Source: Streptomyces sp. HPF1205 (GTDB lineage Bacteria > Actinomycetota > Actinomycetes > Streptomycetales > Streptomycetaceae). From it: a DNA stretch of 64,000 bases. The notes below the pieces were generated by a model. It did no database searches. It saw nothing but the letters and a program-made list of their open reading frames with translations, and had not been told where the DNA came from. The stretch is from NCBI RefSeq assembly GCF_020400825.1, contig NZ_JAINVH010000004.1:292168-356167 (forward strand). Direction: 5' to 3'. Position numbers and translations under genes: made by a program. Of this stretch, positions 17,483-28,959 are shown piece by piece (the first letter of the stretch is position 1; each line of letters opens with the position of its first letter).

Positions 17483-19072
17483 TCAGGCCCCGGCGCGTCC
17501 AGACCGTACCGCCGCGGCGGGCGTGTCGCGGGTGGGGGTCTGTGCCTGGCGGGCCACCGCGGCCGGCCGGGCGTCCCTGACCGGGCCGCAGTCCATCGTC
17601 CGGGGAAGCCGCAGCGCCGCTCCCGCGCCGAGCAGCAGCAGGCCGGCGCTGACCAGCAGCGTCAGGTGCATTCCCGTGACGAAGGAGTGCCGGGCGGCGT
17701 GCCGCAGGGCGGCCCCCGAACCGCCGCCGATGCGGCCCGCGACGTCGTACGCCTCCCCCAGCGACTGGCCGGCCGCCGCGGTGTCGGCGGAGCTCACCCC
17801 GGCGGCGTGCGGCCCGTAGGCGGCGTTCATCACACTGCCGAGCAGTGCGATGCCCATGCCGGCACCGAGTTGGTACGAGGTCTCGCCGATCGCGGCCGCG
17901 CCGCCCGCCTGGTGGGCGGGGGCCTCGCTGAGCATCGACTCGTACGCGCCGAACAGCGTGGTCTCCAGCCCGAAGCCGAGCAGGACGAAAGCGACGGTGA
18001 GCAGGACGGGCCGGTCGTGCTGGCCCATGGCGGTGAGCACGAGAACGGCCAGCGCGGTGAGGGCGAAGCCCGCCGAGACGGTCCGGCGGGGGCCGAAGCG
18101 GTGCAGCATGCGGGAGCCGGCCAGGCCCGCGGCCATGGCGGCGAAGGTGAGCGGCAGCAGCCGCAGGCCGGTGCTGAAGGGACTCAGGCCGAGGACCAGT
18201 TGCAGGTACTGGACGGCGATGAGTTCGAGTCCGACCAGCGCGAGCATGGCCAGCACGATGCAGCCGACCGAGGTGGTGAAGGCGGCCCGGGCGAACATGC
18301 GCATGTCCAGCAGCGGGTTGCTGCGGCGGCGCTGGCGGCGGACGAAGGCCGTGAGGAGCGCGAGACCCGCCGGCAACGGCACGCACACCGACAGGTCGGC
18401 CGGTCCGGCGCCACCACCGAGCCGCTTGACGCCCAGCACCACCCCGAGCAGGCCGAGCGCGGCGGTGAGGGCGCCGAGGACGTCCCACGGCCCGTCCTCC
18501 TCGCCGCGCGACTCGGGCAGCAGCAGCCGGCCGACCGGGAGCATGACGGCCATCAGCGGCACGTTGACCAGGAAGACCGAGCCCCACCAGAAGTGCTCGA
18601 CGAGGAAACCGCCCAGTACCGGGCCGACCGCCGCCCCGACGGCGGCGACCGCGCTCCACAGACCGATCGCCAGCGCACGTTCCCGCCGGTCGGGGAAAAC
18701 CTGACGGAGGATCGACAACGTGGCCGGCATGATCATGGCTCCGCCGGCCCCGAGCAGCGCGCGGGCCGCGATGAGTACGTGGGGGCCGGGCGCGAAGGCG
18801 GAGAGCGCGGAGGCGAGCCCGAACAGGGCGTAGCCCATGAGCAGCACCCGGCGGCGGCCGATGCGGTCGCCGAGGGTGCCGAAGAGGATCAGCAGGGCGG
18901 CGGCGGTCAGTGGATAGGCGTCCACGATCCACAGCAGGTCCTGCGCGCCCGGCCGCAGGTCCTCGGTGAGCGCGGGCACCGCCACGTGGAGGACGGTGGC
19001 GTCCAGCGCCACGATCAGCAGGCTCACACAGAGCACGAAGAGGACCGTCCACCGGCCGGCCGGCCGCACCAT
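17483..19072 (-). CDS. DHA2-family (14-TM) MFS drug exporter
   Basis: 529 residues with about 14 hydrophobic segments. DHA2 markers are present: LDATVLHVAVPAL in helix 1, LWIVDAYPLTAAALLI, loop GTLGDRIGRRRVLL, and GPVLGGFLVEHFWWGSVFLVNVP in helices 5-6 (motif C region). Such antiporters exchange protons for hydrophobic drugs or metabolites. Start ATG at 19072 with GGGAGGT 7 bp upstream. It is transcribed toward the acyl-CoA dehydrogenase gene and may share a transcript. No regulator is adjacent. Confidence 0.9.
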   Translation of the reverse strand: MVRPAGRWTVLFVLCVSLLIVALDATVLHVAVPALTEDLRPGAQDLLWIVDAYPLTAAALLILFGTLGDRIGRRRVLLMGYALFGLASALSAFAPGPHVLIAARALLGAGGAMIMPATLSILRQVFPDRRERALAIGLWSAVAAVGAAVGPVLGGFLVEHFWWGSVFLVNVPLMAVMLPVGRLLLPESRGEEDGPWDVLGALTAALGLLGVVLGVKRLGGGAGPADLSVCVPLPAGLALLTAFVRRQRRRSNPLLDMRMFARAAFTTSVGCIVLAMLALVGLELIAVQYLQLVLGLSPFSTGLRLLPLTFAAMAAGLAGSRMLHRFGPRRTVSAGFALTALAVLVLTAMGQHDRPVLLTVAFVLLGFGLETTLFGAYESMLSEAPAHQAGGAAAIGETSYQLGAGMGIALLGSVMNAAYGPHAAGVSSADTAAAGQSLGEAYDVAGRIGGGSGAALRHAARHSFVTGMHLTLLVSAGLLLLGAGAALRLPRTMDCGPVRDARPAAVARQAQTPTRDTPAAAVRSGRAGA

Positions 19073-19423
19073 AGGCCCTACCTCCCACGACGTACGAAGT
19101 GGCCAGGGTACGCGACACCGTCTTCCCCGTACGTGGCCCAGCTCACGGGCCGGCTCACTGCCCGGGGCGCGGCGGAGGCGGGGCCGGAGCCGGGCCGGAG
19201 CGGGGTCGGGGCGGGAAACGAGGGGGAAAGGCCAAAGAAATAAGCGATAAATAAGAAGAGGGCGGCGCGGGTATCAGCATCCGAACATAAACTTCAGCGT
19301 CTCCCGCATTCGTCCCAAAGACCCCCCGCCAAAGGGGTGGTGAGACGCGCTCCACATCACATCGTCATTACAAAGCAGCCCGTTCGGCCGAACTATGCCA
19401 TCACACGCTGTAACGTCGATTGA

Positions 19424-20479
19424 GTGCGTACCGATGAGAGTCTCCACCGCACGGCGGAGCGCCCGACCGTCCGCGAGGTGCCGCGGATGAGCCGAACCCG
19501 CGTCTGGCTCTTCGGCTTGACCCTGGCGGCCTACGTGGCCATCGTCGTGGGCGTTCTCACCACCTCCAAACTGGTGACGCTGGACTGGCAGGTCATGCTC
19601 TGGCGCCCCTACAAGCAGTGGCCGCAAATCCACGCATTCCTGGACTATTTCGTGGTTCTCGGCCAGCGCGGTCCGACCGCCGTGATGGTGCTCGCCTGGC
19701 TCGGCTGGCGTGCGTGGCGTCATCGCACACTCCATCCGCTGCTGGTGCTCGGCACCTCGCTGCTCTTGCTGAACATCACCGTGGGGGCCGTGAAATACGG
19801 CCTCGGCCGGCTCGGTCCGCATTACGCGACCGAGGTCGGCTCGGCGGAGATGTTCGCAGGCGGAGATATATTTCCATCCGGACATACCGCCAACGCGGTG
19901 GTGACCTGGGGCGTATTGGCATATCTGGCGACAACTCCGCGGGCCCGCCGGCTGGGCTCCGTCGTCAGCGCTTTCCTTGCGCTGGGGGTCGGCGCGACGA
20001 CCGTCTACCTCGGTACGCACTGGGTCAGCGACGTGCTGCTGGGCTGGGCCGCGGGACTGCTGATCCTGCTCGCCCTGCCGTGGTTCGAGCCGGCCATGGC
20101 CCGCGCGGAGGAGTTCATCACCGCCGGGTGGGAGCGGCTGCGCGAGCGGCGCCGCTCGCGGGCCGCACTCGTTCCGCTGCCCGCGCCCGCACTGGTCGCC
20201 CAGCGGGACACGCCGCAGGAGGACGAGCCGGGCCGCGAGACCGCGGGCGCGGGCAGCCTCGGCACGGCGGCCCCGGCCGTCGTGGGGAGCGGGCCGGCGA
20301 ACGTCGCCGCACAGCCGGTGGCCAACGCCGCACACGCCCCGAGCCGCCCGCCCACCGGCCGCGGCGAGCGCACGCCGCCCAGCCCGGCCGGCAGCCGCCG
20401 CCCGCCGGTGGACCGCCAGTTCCGCCCACCGCCCCCGCTGGTCCATCAGCAGGTACGCGGCCGGGGCATCGCCGGCTGA
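19424..20479 (+). CDS. PAP2-family membrane phosphatase
   Basis: 351 residues if GTG 19424 is used; ATG at 19487 (MSRTRVWLF, GAGG 9 bp upstream) would give 330. The GTG may be leaderless, as TAACGT lies 7 bp before it. Five to six transmembrane helices carry the phosphatase triad: K..L..LGP, FPSGHTAN and GTTVYLGTHWVSDV (active-site His). The family dephosphorylates undecaprenyl-PP or phosphatidic acid outside the membrane. The last ~120 residues are a Pro/Arg-rich cytoplasmic tail. The upstream 19073-19423 stretch holds an A-rich patch (about 19218-19260) and a palindrome GTTCGGCCGAAC (19382-19393). Confidence 0.85.
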   Translation: MRTDESLHRTAERPTVREVPRMSRTRVWLFGLTLAAYVAIVVGVLTTSKLVTLDWQVMLWRPYKQWPQIHAFLDYFVVLGQRGPTAVMVLAWLGWRAWRHRTLHPLLVLGTSLLLLNITVGAVKYGLGRLGPHYATEVGSAEMFAGGDIFPSGHTANAVVTWGVLAYLATTPRARRLGSVVSAFLALGVGATTVYLGTHWVSDVLLGWAAGLLILLALPWFEPAMARAEEFITAGWERLRERRRSRAALVPLPAPALVAQRDTPQEDEPGRETAGAGSLGTAAPAVVGSGPANVAAQPVANAAHAPSRPPTGRGERTPPSPAGSRRPPVDRQFRPPPPLVHQQVRGRGIAG

Positions 20480-20544
20480 CCGCCGCGGCCCCGGGCACCG
20501 GCCGACCGCCGCACCCGGGGCCGCGCGTGGCGGCCCGGCTTCTC

Positions 20545-20763
20545 TCAGCCCAGCCAGCAGCGCCGTACCGTGCCGCCGTCGACCGTGAAGTTCAGGCGGC
20601 CCACGACGTACTCCATGGTGACCACCGCGCCCGGCGGCAGGCTGCGGACCGTGGTCCAGCCGTGCTCGCGGGCCCGCCGCTCGGCCTCGTCGCGGGGCAG
20701 GCCGAGGTACGCGTCCAGGTCGTCGTGGGGATTGCCGCCGGGGAGGTCGGATCGCGATGCCAT
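20545..20763 (-). CDS. Small I78-type peptidase-inhibitor-like protein
   Basis: 72 residues. The C-terminal half, AERRAREHGWTTVRSLPPGA followed by VVTMEYVVGRLNFTVD and a Cys near the end, follows the pattern of the potato inhibitor I78 family (VR.l.pG...T.dy..dRLN...D..G.V....CG). There is no signal peptide, unlike many exported I78 proteins, so a cytoplasmic location is likely. It lies between convergent PAP2 phosphatase and same-strand glycosyltransferase genes. The inhibitor function is inferred from the family only. Confidence 0.7.
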   Translation of the reverse strand: MASRSDLPGGNPHDDLDAYLGLPRDEAERRAREHGWTTVRSLPPGAVVTMEYVVGRLNFTVDGGTVRRCWLG

Positions 20764-20850
20764 ACCGTCACCGTATTCCGGCGATTACTCCGCGAGCACT
20801 GAATTTGCTGTGCACACAACTCCCGCACATCTCCCGCCCAATGCCCGCCG

Positions 20851-22131
20851 CTACCCCCGGCTGGGCCTACCGAAACGCCGCCGGGCCTTTCGTACGGCGG
20901 CGCCCAGAACGTCCCCGGCCGTGAGAAAGATGCCCACCGCACGGCCCAATCCGGCGCGGGCGGTGGCACGCGCCTTGGCGGCCGGGCGCTTGCGGGCGTC
21001 CAGCAGCTCCTGGAACAGGGCCACATGGTGGTCGGCGATGACGGCGGGGTCGTAACGTTCGGAGGCCTCCAGCGCGGCGCGGCCCATGGCGGCGCGGCGC
21101 TCGTCGTCCTCGGCGAGGGAGAGCAGGGCGGCGGCGATGGCGTCGACGTCCCGGGGCGGTACGAGCAGGCCGGTGACGCCGTCGCGGACGATCTCACGCG
21201 GGCCGAGCGGGCAGTCGGTGGCCACCACGGGCAGGCCGACCCGCATGGCCTCGACGATGGTCATGCCGAACGACTCCATGGTGGAGGTGACGGCCAGCAC
21301 CGACGCTTTGGCGAGTTCCGGCTCGATCGGGGAGACCGCCCCCATGAGCGTCACGTTCTTGCCGACGTCGAGTTCCGCGATCAGGGCCTCCAGTTCGGCG
21401 CGCTTGCGGCCGCTGCCGTACAGGCGCAGGCTCCAGTCCGGGCGGGCCGCGCCGACCACGGCGAACGCGCGGATCAGGTCGTCGTACCGCTTGGCCTCGG
21501 CGAGGCGGCCCGCGGCGACCACGACGGGTGCCGAGCAGTCGGAGGGGGCGACGCGCGCGGCGGGCACGCTGTTGGGCACGGCGGCGACCCTGACGCCGGG
21601 CATTCTGCGGCGGTAGACGGCCGCGTCGGCCTCCGTGGTGGTGGTCACCGCGTCCAGGCCCGGGTAGTGGCGGCGCAGGGCCAGCACGAGCCTGGTGGAG
21701 TGGGTGTCCAGCGTCAGGTGCTCCTGGGCGACCCGGACCAGGCGTCGCGGGGCCTGCCGGGCGAGGTGCACGTTCAGGCCGGGCCGGGTGCCGACCACCA
21801 CGTCGGCGTCGAGACCGGCCAGGCACTCGCCGATCAGGTCGTCGGTGAGCGCGCTGTACTCGCGGTGGCGGCGGTCGGACGTGGGGAAGACGGCGGAGGG
21901 GCGCCCGCGCCGCGGGTCGTCGCGGACGCTGTGCGGGCTGTCCGGCCGCAGGTCGGCCAGCGGGCGCAGCCGGACCCGGGGGTCGAGCGCGAACCGCGGC
22001 CGCTCGCGTTCGCGCAGCACCGACACGATCTCCACCTCGTGGTCGTCGGCGAGCTGCTCCGCGAGATTGAACGTGGTGCGGATGGTGCCGCCGATGCCGT
22101 AGGCGGTGTGTATCAGAAAGGCGATGCGCAT
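20851..22131 (-). CDS. GT4-family (GT-B) glycosyltransferase
   Basis: 426 residues. The N-terminal Rossmann domain starts MRIAFLIHTAYGIGGTIRTT; the C-terminal donor domain has VVVAAGRLAEAKRYDDLI, KNVTLMGAVSP and the ESFGMTIVEA (E-x7-E) motif that binds nucleotide-sugar. This is a retaining GT4 enzyme. A basic tail (KARRRFGRP) may contact membrane. The neighbours on the same strand, two Rpf-type wall hydrolases, suggest envelope work, but the sugar and acceptor are unknown. Confidence 0.88.
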   Translation of the reverse strand: MRIAFLIHTAYGIGGTIRTTFNLAEQLADDHEVEIVSVLRERERPRFALDPRVRLRPLADLRPDSPHSVRDDPRRGRPSAVFPTSDRRHREYSALTDDLIGECLAGLDADVVVGTRPGLNVHLARQAPRRLVRVAQEHLTLDTHSTRLVLALRRHYPGLDAVTTTTEADAAVYRRRMPGVRVAAVPNSVPAARVAPSDCSAPVVVAAGRLAEAKRYDDLIRAFAVVGAARPDWSLRLYGSGRKRAELEALIAELDVGKNVTLMGAVSPIEPELAKASVLAVTSTMESFGMTIVEAMRVGLPVVATDCPLGPREIVRDGVTGLLVPPRDVDAIAAALLSLAEDDERRAAMGRAALEASERYDPAVIADHHVALFQELLDARKRPAAKARATARAGLGRAVGIFLTAGDVLGAAVRKARRRFGRPSRG

Positions 22132-22355
22132 ACTCGTCTACTCGTCCCAGTGCCCGGCCCCGATCCCGCGCGTGCCGTCACCGGCCGACGGGCTTTGCGC
22201 AGACCCTAGCAACATTCGAACGGTCACGGAGCGTCATGCCGGTGACGGGAACGGCGGCCGGGACCGGCGGGCGGGAGTGGTCCGGATCGGCCGCCGTCCC
22301 GGTCACCGGGTTCCGGTCACCGGTCCCGGTCGCGTGGAGGCGGTACGTGAAAGGT

Positions 22356-23219
<864 letters not shown>

Positions 23220-23439
23220 CTAAGCAGCCCCCCACCCCGTCCCCGGGCCAACACGTCCTGCGACGCGGCCCGCCCCACCCGGGTGGACCACAACCGGGCC
23301 CGGGCGGGGCGGAAGCACGGGATGAGGATGAGAAGCGGACGGGAAGGGGACGAAAAGGAGACGGGAAGGGGGCGCGAAGGGGAGCGAACGGCCCGTCAGG
23401 GGCGCGAGGGCACCTGGCAGCCGCGAGTCACGCCCTGTC

Positions 23440-24189
<750 letters not shown>

Positions 24190-24487
24190 TTACCGCTGGT
24201 AACACCGCCTGTGGCGCGGGCGTCTCCGTGCCGTCATACCGTCACCAGCAGGGCAATACGGGCGCAAATCGTGAGTCACCTCACAGCGGCAAATCGCCGT
24301 TCCCGGACGCTCGTTCGACGCACCGTGAGCGCCGCGCCGGGAATCTCACGCACGGCGACGGCGCCGGGCGACCGGCTCCCCCGCAAACCGTGACTCCTGC
24401 CACAGACGCGCCGTTGTCACTATGCGCCGGGGCAGGCCCGGCATTCGGGCTTCGTGACCGCAATTCATGACCGCACCACCGCATTCC

Positions 24488-24493
24488 AAGGAG
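24488..24493 (+). promoter_or_regulatory. Ribosome binding site fixing a GTG start
   Basis: AAGGAG with six bases to GTG 24500. This is far better than anything before the upstream in-frame ATG at 24467. Confidence 0.8.
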
Positions 24494-24499
24494 ACTCCC

Positions 24500-25336
24500 G
24501 TGGCGCCCTTGCTCGACGTGAGCGACGAGGTACGAGCCGAGATCGGCGACGAGGAGACCGAGCGGCTCCTCACCGGTGAGAACGCCCCGGGGACGTACGA
24601 CTGCACGTCCTGCCGCACCCCCGGCGACACCGGGCAGGAGCGGACCAGCACGGTGCTCTTCGTGGGCGGCGAGACCGCGGTGCTCGCCTTCGCGCACGCG
24701 ACCTGCATCCCCTCGCAGGTCGTGCCGGTCTCCGAGGAGCAGTTGCAGGGCGCTGTGCGCAGCATCTCGATCGGGGCGGGCGGCGCCGCCCCGGAGGGCA
24801 GGGAGGACGGCGGGGCCGGGTCGCACGACCGGGACCCGGCGGCGGGCCTCGACCCGGCGCCCCGGCAGGCGGTTCTGGGCATCACCTGCGGTCTGATCAT
24901 CGTCGAGCAGCAGTTGTGCCCGGCGTTGGTGGTCGAGCCGACGGGGCCGGTGGCCCGGGTGGGTGCCACCGGCGGGGGCGACGACTTCCTGCCCCTGCTG
25001 ATCGAGCAGGGATTCGTACCGCAGCTCGACCTCGACCGGCGGCCGGCGCCGCTGCCCGGCTGGTCGGTGCTGCTGGCCATGGGCAAGCTGCACGCCGTCC
25101 TCCAGCCCGGCACCGGCGGCGGCCAGCCCTCCGCCTGGTGGCAGGCGCACCAGCCGCTGCAGGTCAGCGACGGCTGGCGGGCGGCGGCCGCGCGCGGCAA
25201 CGAGGTGTACGTGTACGCGGGGCCGGCCGGCGCCATCGGCCGCCAGCCCCGGGAGGACCTGATGCGCGACGCGCTGTCCCGGGCCTGCGCCCGCGGCCTG
25301 CTGGTGGCCGCCACGATGCCGCTGGCCGGGACCTGA
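24500..25336 (+). CDS. Conserved hypothetical protein with Cys motif
   Basis: 278 residues from the GTG marked by AAGGAG. Not a family I can name. The first ~75 residues carry YDCTSCRTPGD and, later, FAHATCIPSQ, a C-x2-C plus H-x2-C arrangement that could bind zinc. The middle is acidic and Gly/Pro-rich (about 100-130). The C-terminal half (ITCGLIIVEQQLCPALVVE, DDFLPLLIEQGFVPQ, PGWSVLLAMGKLHAVLQPG) reads as an alpha/beta domain. No signal peptide or transmembrane helix. A possible terminator hairpin follows. Confidence 0.75.
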   Translation: MAPLLDVSDEVRAEIGDEETERLLTGENAPGTYDCTSCRTPGDTGQERTSTVLFVGGETAVLAFAHATCIPSQVVPVSEEQLQGAVRSISIGAGGAAPEGREDGGAGSHDRDPAAGLDPAPRQAVLGITCGLIIVEQQLCPALVVEPTGPVARVGATGGGDDFLPLLIEQGFVPQLDLDRRPAPLPGWSVLLAMGKLHAVLQPGTGGGQPSAWWQAHQPLQVSDGWRAAAARGNEVYVYAGPAGAIGRQPREDLMRDALSRACARGLLVAATMPLAGT

Positions 25337-25373
25337 CACCGGGCCTGACACCGGGGCGGGGCGGCTCGGCCCC

Positions 25374-25407
25374 GGGCGGCCCGGGCGGCCGGAACCGGCC
25401 GGGCCGC
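25374..25407. terminator. G+C-rich hairpin after the conserved hypothetical gene
   Basis: GGCGGCCCGG pairs with CCGGGCCGCC around a 14-base loop that can itself pair. It lies 38 bp after the stop codon at 25336. Confidence 0.45.
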
Positions 25408-25506
25408 CGCCCGAACCGGGGGCGCGTACGTGGCGGCGTACGCGCCCCTTCGCGTGTCACGCGCACCTCGCCGCGCGCCCGTACTCCTTTGACGGGGTCA
25501 AAGAAG

Positions 25507-25860
25507 GTGATTCAGCCGTACGGCCCGCATCCCGGCGCATCCGCCCTCGTTGGCAGTTACGTGCACACCTTCGACGCCTCCGCCCGAGCCCCCTACCAGC
25601 GCTACATCCCCCCGATGCGCACCGCCGAGGACGCCCCCCGGGGCAGCGGCTCGGGCACGCCGATCTACGACGCGCTGTATTCGGAGTACCGCAGGCTCTT
25701 CCGTACCCTGCCCGGCGACCGTACGGGAGAGGAGGCGCTGGAGTTCAACGCCTTCGCGGCCTGGCACGTCCAGCACCCGCCGTTCGACCAGGAGGGCCGC
25801 CACCGCGGCAACGGCCCGGCGGCGCTCCCGCCCGGCCGCCCCGACAACAGGCTGCGCTGA
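25507..25860 (+). CDS. Small hypothetical protein
   Basis: 117 residues if GTG 25507 is the start; GTG 25561 or ATG 25615 are alternatives. No known domain. Recognisable features are an aromatic/Pro-rich N-terminus (SYVHTFDASARAPYQRYIPP), a helical core IYDALYSEYRRLFRTLPGDR and EALEFNAFAAW, and a basic disordered end. Codon third positions are strongly G/C, which supports coding. A dyad CTTTGA-N5-TCAAAG (25487-25503) lies immediately upstream of the first possible start and could be an operator. Confidence 0.55.
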   Translation: MIQPYGPHPGASALVGSYVHTFDASARAPYQRYIPPMRTAEDAPRGSGSGTPIYDALYSEYRRLFRTLPGDRTGEEALEFNAFAAWHVQHPPFDQEGRHRGNGPAALPPGRPDNRLR

Positions 25861-25970
25861 CCGCGGGCCGCACCGACGAGGGGCCGCCGGCACCGGGCCC
25901 TGCTTGCGGCGGTCCGCGCCACGCACACCGGGCGGGGCGGCAGCCGCCGCCTGCGCGGGGAGGCGGCCGG

Positions 25971-27419
25971 CTACTTCTTGCGGCCGCGCTTCTCCCGCAC
26001 CCGTACCGACACCTGGATGGGCGTGCCCTCGAAGCCGAACTCCTCGCGCAGCCGCCGCTCGATGAACCGCCGGTATCCGGCCTCCAGGAACCCGGAGGCG
26101 AACAGGACGAACCGCGGCGGCCTGGTGCCCGCCTGCGTCCCGAACAGGATGCGCGGCTGCTTCCCGCCCCGGATCGGGTGCGGATGGGCGGCCACCAGCT
26201 CACCGAGGAAGGCGTTGAGCCGCCCCGTGGGCACCCGGGTCTCCCAGCCGGCCAGCGCGGTCTGGATCGCGGGGACGAGCTTCTCCATGTGCCGCCCGGT
26301 GCGCGCCGAGACGTTCACCCGGGGCGCCCACTGCACCTGGACCAGGTCCCGTTCGATCTCCCGCTCCAGGTAGTGGCGGCGCTCCTCGTCGAGCAGGTCC
26401 CACTTGTTGTAGGCGATGACGACCGCGCGGCCCGCCTCCACGGCCAGCGAGACGATCCGGGTGTCCTGCTCGGCCAGGGTCTCGCTCGCGTCGATCAGGA
26501 CGACCGCGACCTCGGCCTTCTCCAGCGCCGCCGCCGTACGCAGCGAGGCGTAGTAGTCGGCGCCCTCGGTGAGGTGGACCCGGCGGCGGATACCCGCGGT
26601 GTCGATGAACTTCCAGGTGATCCCGCCGAGTTCGATCAGCTCGTCCACCGGGTCGCGGGTGGTGCCCGCGGTGGCGTCGACGACGACGCGCTCGGCGCCG
26701 GCCACCTTGTTCAGCAGCGACGACTTGCCGACATTCGGCCGGCCGATGAGGGCGACCCGGCGCGGCCCGCCCGCCTTCTCGCCGAAGGTCATCGCCGGGG
26801 CCTCGGGCAGCGCGTCCATGATGGCGTCCAGCAGGTCGCCGACGCCCCGGCCGTGCAGCGAGGAGACCGGGAAGGGCTCGCCGAGGCCGAGGTTCCACAG
26901 CATGGCGGCGTCGGCCTCGCCGGACGGGCCGTCGACCTTGTTGGCGGCCAGCACCACCGGCCTGCCCGCGCGGCGCAGCAGCTTGACGACCGCCTCGTCC
27001 GTGTCGGTGGCGCCGACCGTGGCATCGACGACGAAGACCACCGCGTCGGCGGCCTCGATGGCGAACTCGGCCTGCGCGGCGACGGAGGCGTCGATGCCCA
27101 GCACGTCCTGCTCCCAGCCGCCGGTGTCGACGATCTTGAAGCGGCGGCCGTTCCAGTTCGCCTCGTACGTGACCCGGTCGCGGGTCACGCCGGGGCGGTC
27201 CTCCACGACCGCCTCGCGGCGGCCGATGATCCGGTTCACCAGGGTCGACTTGCCGACATTGGGGCGGCCGACGACGGCGAGCACCGGCAGCGGACCGTGG
27301 CCGGCCTCCGCGAGGTCCTCGGCCACCTCGTCGAGGTCGAAGCCCTCCTCGGCGGCCATCTCCAGGAACTCGGCGTATTCGGCCTCGCCGAGGTCGCCGT
27401 GTTCGTCGTGCTGGTCCAT
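25971..27419 (-). CDS. der: Ribosome biogenesis GTPase Der (EngA)
   Basis: 482 residues with the diagnostic two GTPase domains: first P-loop GRPNVGKST at 51-59 with NKVD at 160-163, second GRPNVGKSS at 226-234 with YNKWD later. A KH-like C-terminal domain follows ([20 protein letters not shown], ending in a basic KKRGRKK-type tail). Der is needed for 50S subunit maturation. An acidic N-terminal extension of ~45 residues is typical for actinomycetes. ATG 27419 is preceded by GGAGAG. It is the last gene of the tyrA-cmk-plsC-der cluster. Confidence 0.96.
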   Translation of the reverse strand: MDQHDEHGDLGEAEYAEFLEMAAEEGFDLDEVAEDLAEAGHGPLPVLAVVGRPNVGKSTLVNRIIGRREAVVEDRPGVTRDRVTYEANWNGRRFKIVDTGGWEQDVLGIDASVAAQAEFAIEAADAVVFVVDATVGATDTDEAVVKLLRRAGRPVVLAANKVDGPSGEADAAMLWNLGLGEPFPVSSLHGRGVGDLLDAIMDALPEAPAMTFGEKAGGPRRVALIGRPNVGKSSLLNKVAGAERVVVDATAGTTRDPVDELIELGGITWKFIDTAGIRRRVHLTEGADYYASLRTAAALEKAEVAVVLIDASETLAEQDTRIVSLAVEAGRAVVIAYNKWDLLDEERRHYLEREIERDLVQVQWAPRVNVSARTGRHMEKLVPAIQTALAGWETRVPTGRLNAFLGELVAAHPHPIRGGKQPRILFGTQAGTRPPRFVLFASGFLEAGYRRFIERRLREEFGFEGTPIQVSVRVREKRGRKK

Positions 27420-27479
27420 GAGGTCTCTCCGTCGGTCAACAAGGGCTGCCGTTCGTCGGTGTGGCGGCAGCGGGGTGGT

Positions 27480-28136
27480 TCAGCGGCCGGTGGCCTGCCG
27501 GGCCTCGGCCAGGTGCGCGGCGAGCCGCTTCTGGATCCGGGCGGTCGCGGCGTCCAGCGCGGACCTGGTCCGCCGCCCGGAGCCGTCGTCCGCCGCGAAG
27601 GGCTCGCCGAAGACGATGTCGATACGGGCACGCAGCGGCGGCAGCGAGGTCACCACGCGCCCCCGGCGGGCGCTGCCGAGCACGACGACGGGCACGACCG
27701 GCGCTCCCGAGCGCACCGCGAAGTACGCCAGGCCCGCGCGCAGCTCGGCGAAGTCGCCGTCGCCCCGGGTGCCTTCGGGGAAGATGCCGAGGACGCCGCC
27801 GCGGCCGAGGACGCCGAGGGCGGCGGTGATCGCGGCCCGGTCGGCGTGGTGGCGGTCCACCGGGATCTGGCCGATGGCGCGCAGGAACGTGCCGAGCGGC
27901 CCGGTGAACGCCTCCTTCTTCACCAGGAAGTGCGCGGGGCGGGGCGTGGCGCCGAAGAGCATCGGGCCGTCGACGTTGTGGCTGTGGTTGACGGCGAGGA
28001 TGACCGGGCCCTGCGAGGGCACCCGCCAGTCGCCGAACACCCTGGGCCGGTACAGGCCGCGCGTCAGGCCGACGCCGAGACGGCGCGCGAATTCGGCCCC
28101 GCCCACTCCCGGCAGGGAATCGGGCTCACCGGTCAC
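27480..28136 (-). CDS. 1-acyl-glycerol-3-phosphate acyltransferase (PlsC family)
   Basis: 218 residues. Acyltransferase motifs are complete: HSHNVD (HX4D) at 51-56 and FPEGTR at 119-124, plus PVVPVVVLGSARRG. The enzyme would acylate lysophosphatidic acid in phospholipid synthesis at the membrane. The GTG start lies inside the end of cmk (11-bp overlap), so translation is coupled; cmk-plsC-der is a conserved actinobacterial gene order. Confidence 0.92.
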   Translation of the reverse strand: MTGEPDSLPGVGGAEFARRLGVGLTRGLYRPRVFGDWRVPSQGPVILAVNHSHNVDGPMLFGATPRPAHFLVKKEAFTGPLGTFLRAIGQIPVDRHHADRAAITAALGVLGRGGVLGIFPEGTRGDGDFAELRAGLAYFAVRSGAPVVPVVVLGSARRGRVVTSLPPLRARIDIVFGEPFAADDGSGRRTRSALDAATARIQKRLAAHLAEARQATGR

Positions 28137-28806
28137 GGACGGCCCGCTTTTCCTCGACCAGCGTCACGACGCGCTCGACGACCTCGTCGAGGGACAGCCG
28201 GGTGGTGTCGACCTCGATCGCGTCGGCGGCCATGGCCAGCGGGGAGGTGGTCCGGCCGGAGTCGGCCGCGTCCCGCCTGGCCAGTGCGGCCTGGGTGTCG
28301 GCGACGCTCACCGCGCCCTTCAGCTCACCGCTGCGGCGGGCCGCGCGGGCCTCGGCCGAGGCGGTCAGGAAGATCTTGACGGGGGCGTCGGGGAAGACGG
28401 TGGTCCCTATGTCGCGGCCCTCGACCACGATGCCGCCGGACGCGGCGGCGGCCACGGCGCGCTGGAACTCCACCATCCGGGCCCGCACCTCCGGGACGGC
28501 GCTCACGGCGCTGACCGCCGAGGTGACGTCCTGGCCGCGGATCGGGCCGGTCACGTCCTCGCCGTCCACGGTGATGGTGGGGTCGGCCGGGTCGGTGCCC
28601 GAGACGATGGCCGGCTTCCCGGACGCGTCGGCGACGGCCACGGGGTCGTCGACGTCCACGCCGTTGTTCAGCATCCACCAGGTGATCGCCCGGTACTGGG
28701 CGCCGGTGTCCAGGTAGCTCAGCCCGAGCTTGGCGGCGACCGCCTTCGACGTGCTCGACTTGCCCGTGCCGGAGGGGCCGTCGATCGCGATCACCGTCTG
28801 TGTCAC
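28126..28806 (-). CDS. cmk: (d)CMP kinase
   Basis: 226 residues. P-loop GPSGTGKS at 10-17, VVEGRDIGTTVFPDA in the middle and AARRSGELKGAVSV in the CMP-specific insert are the cytidylate kinase signatures. It phosphorylates CMP/dCMP with ATP. GTG 28806 is chosen because VTQTVIAIDGPSGTGKSS is the canonical N-terminus; GGAAGG lies 9 bp upstream. The gene overlaps plsC by 11 bp. Confidence 0.95.
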   Translation of the reverse strand: MTQTVIAIDGPSGTGKSSTSKAVAAKLGLSYLDTGAQYRAITWWMLNNGVDVDDPVAVADASGKPAIVSGTDPADPTITVDGEDVTGPIRGQDVTSAVSAVSAVPEVRARMVEFQRAVAAAASGGIVVEGRDIGTTVFPDAPVKIFLTASAEARAARRSGELKGAVSVADTQAALARRDAADSGRTTSPLAMAADAIEVDTTRLSLDEVVERVVTLVEEKRAVRDR

Positions 28807-28959
28807 TGCAGGGGCCTTCCTGAGGTGGTGGTCGGGGGGTCGTGAGTGCCGTCGTTCAAGGTTACCGGGCACCTGGGGGTGCGCGGTCCCCGCTCGGGCC
28901 GCGCCGACCGACCGGCGCGACGGGTCGCGGCAGGCCGCCCGCCCGTGGAAGGGGGCGGC

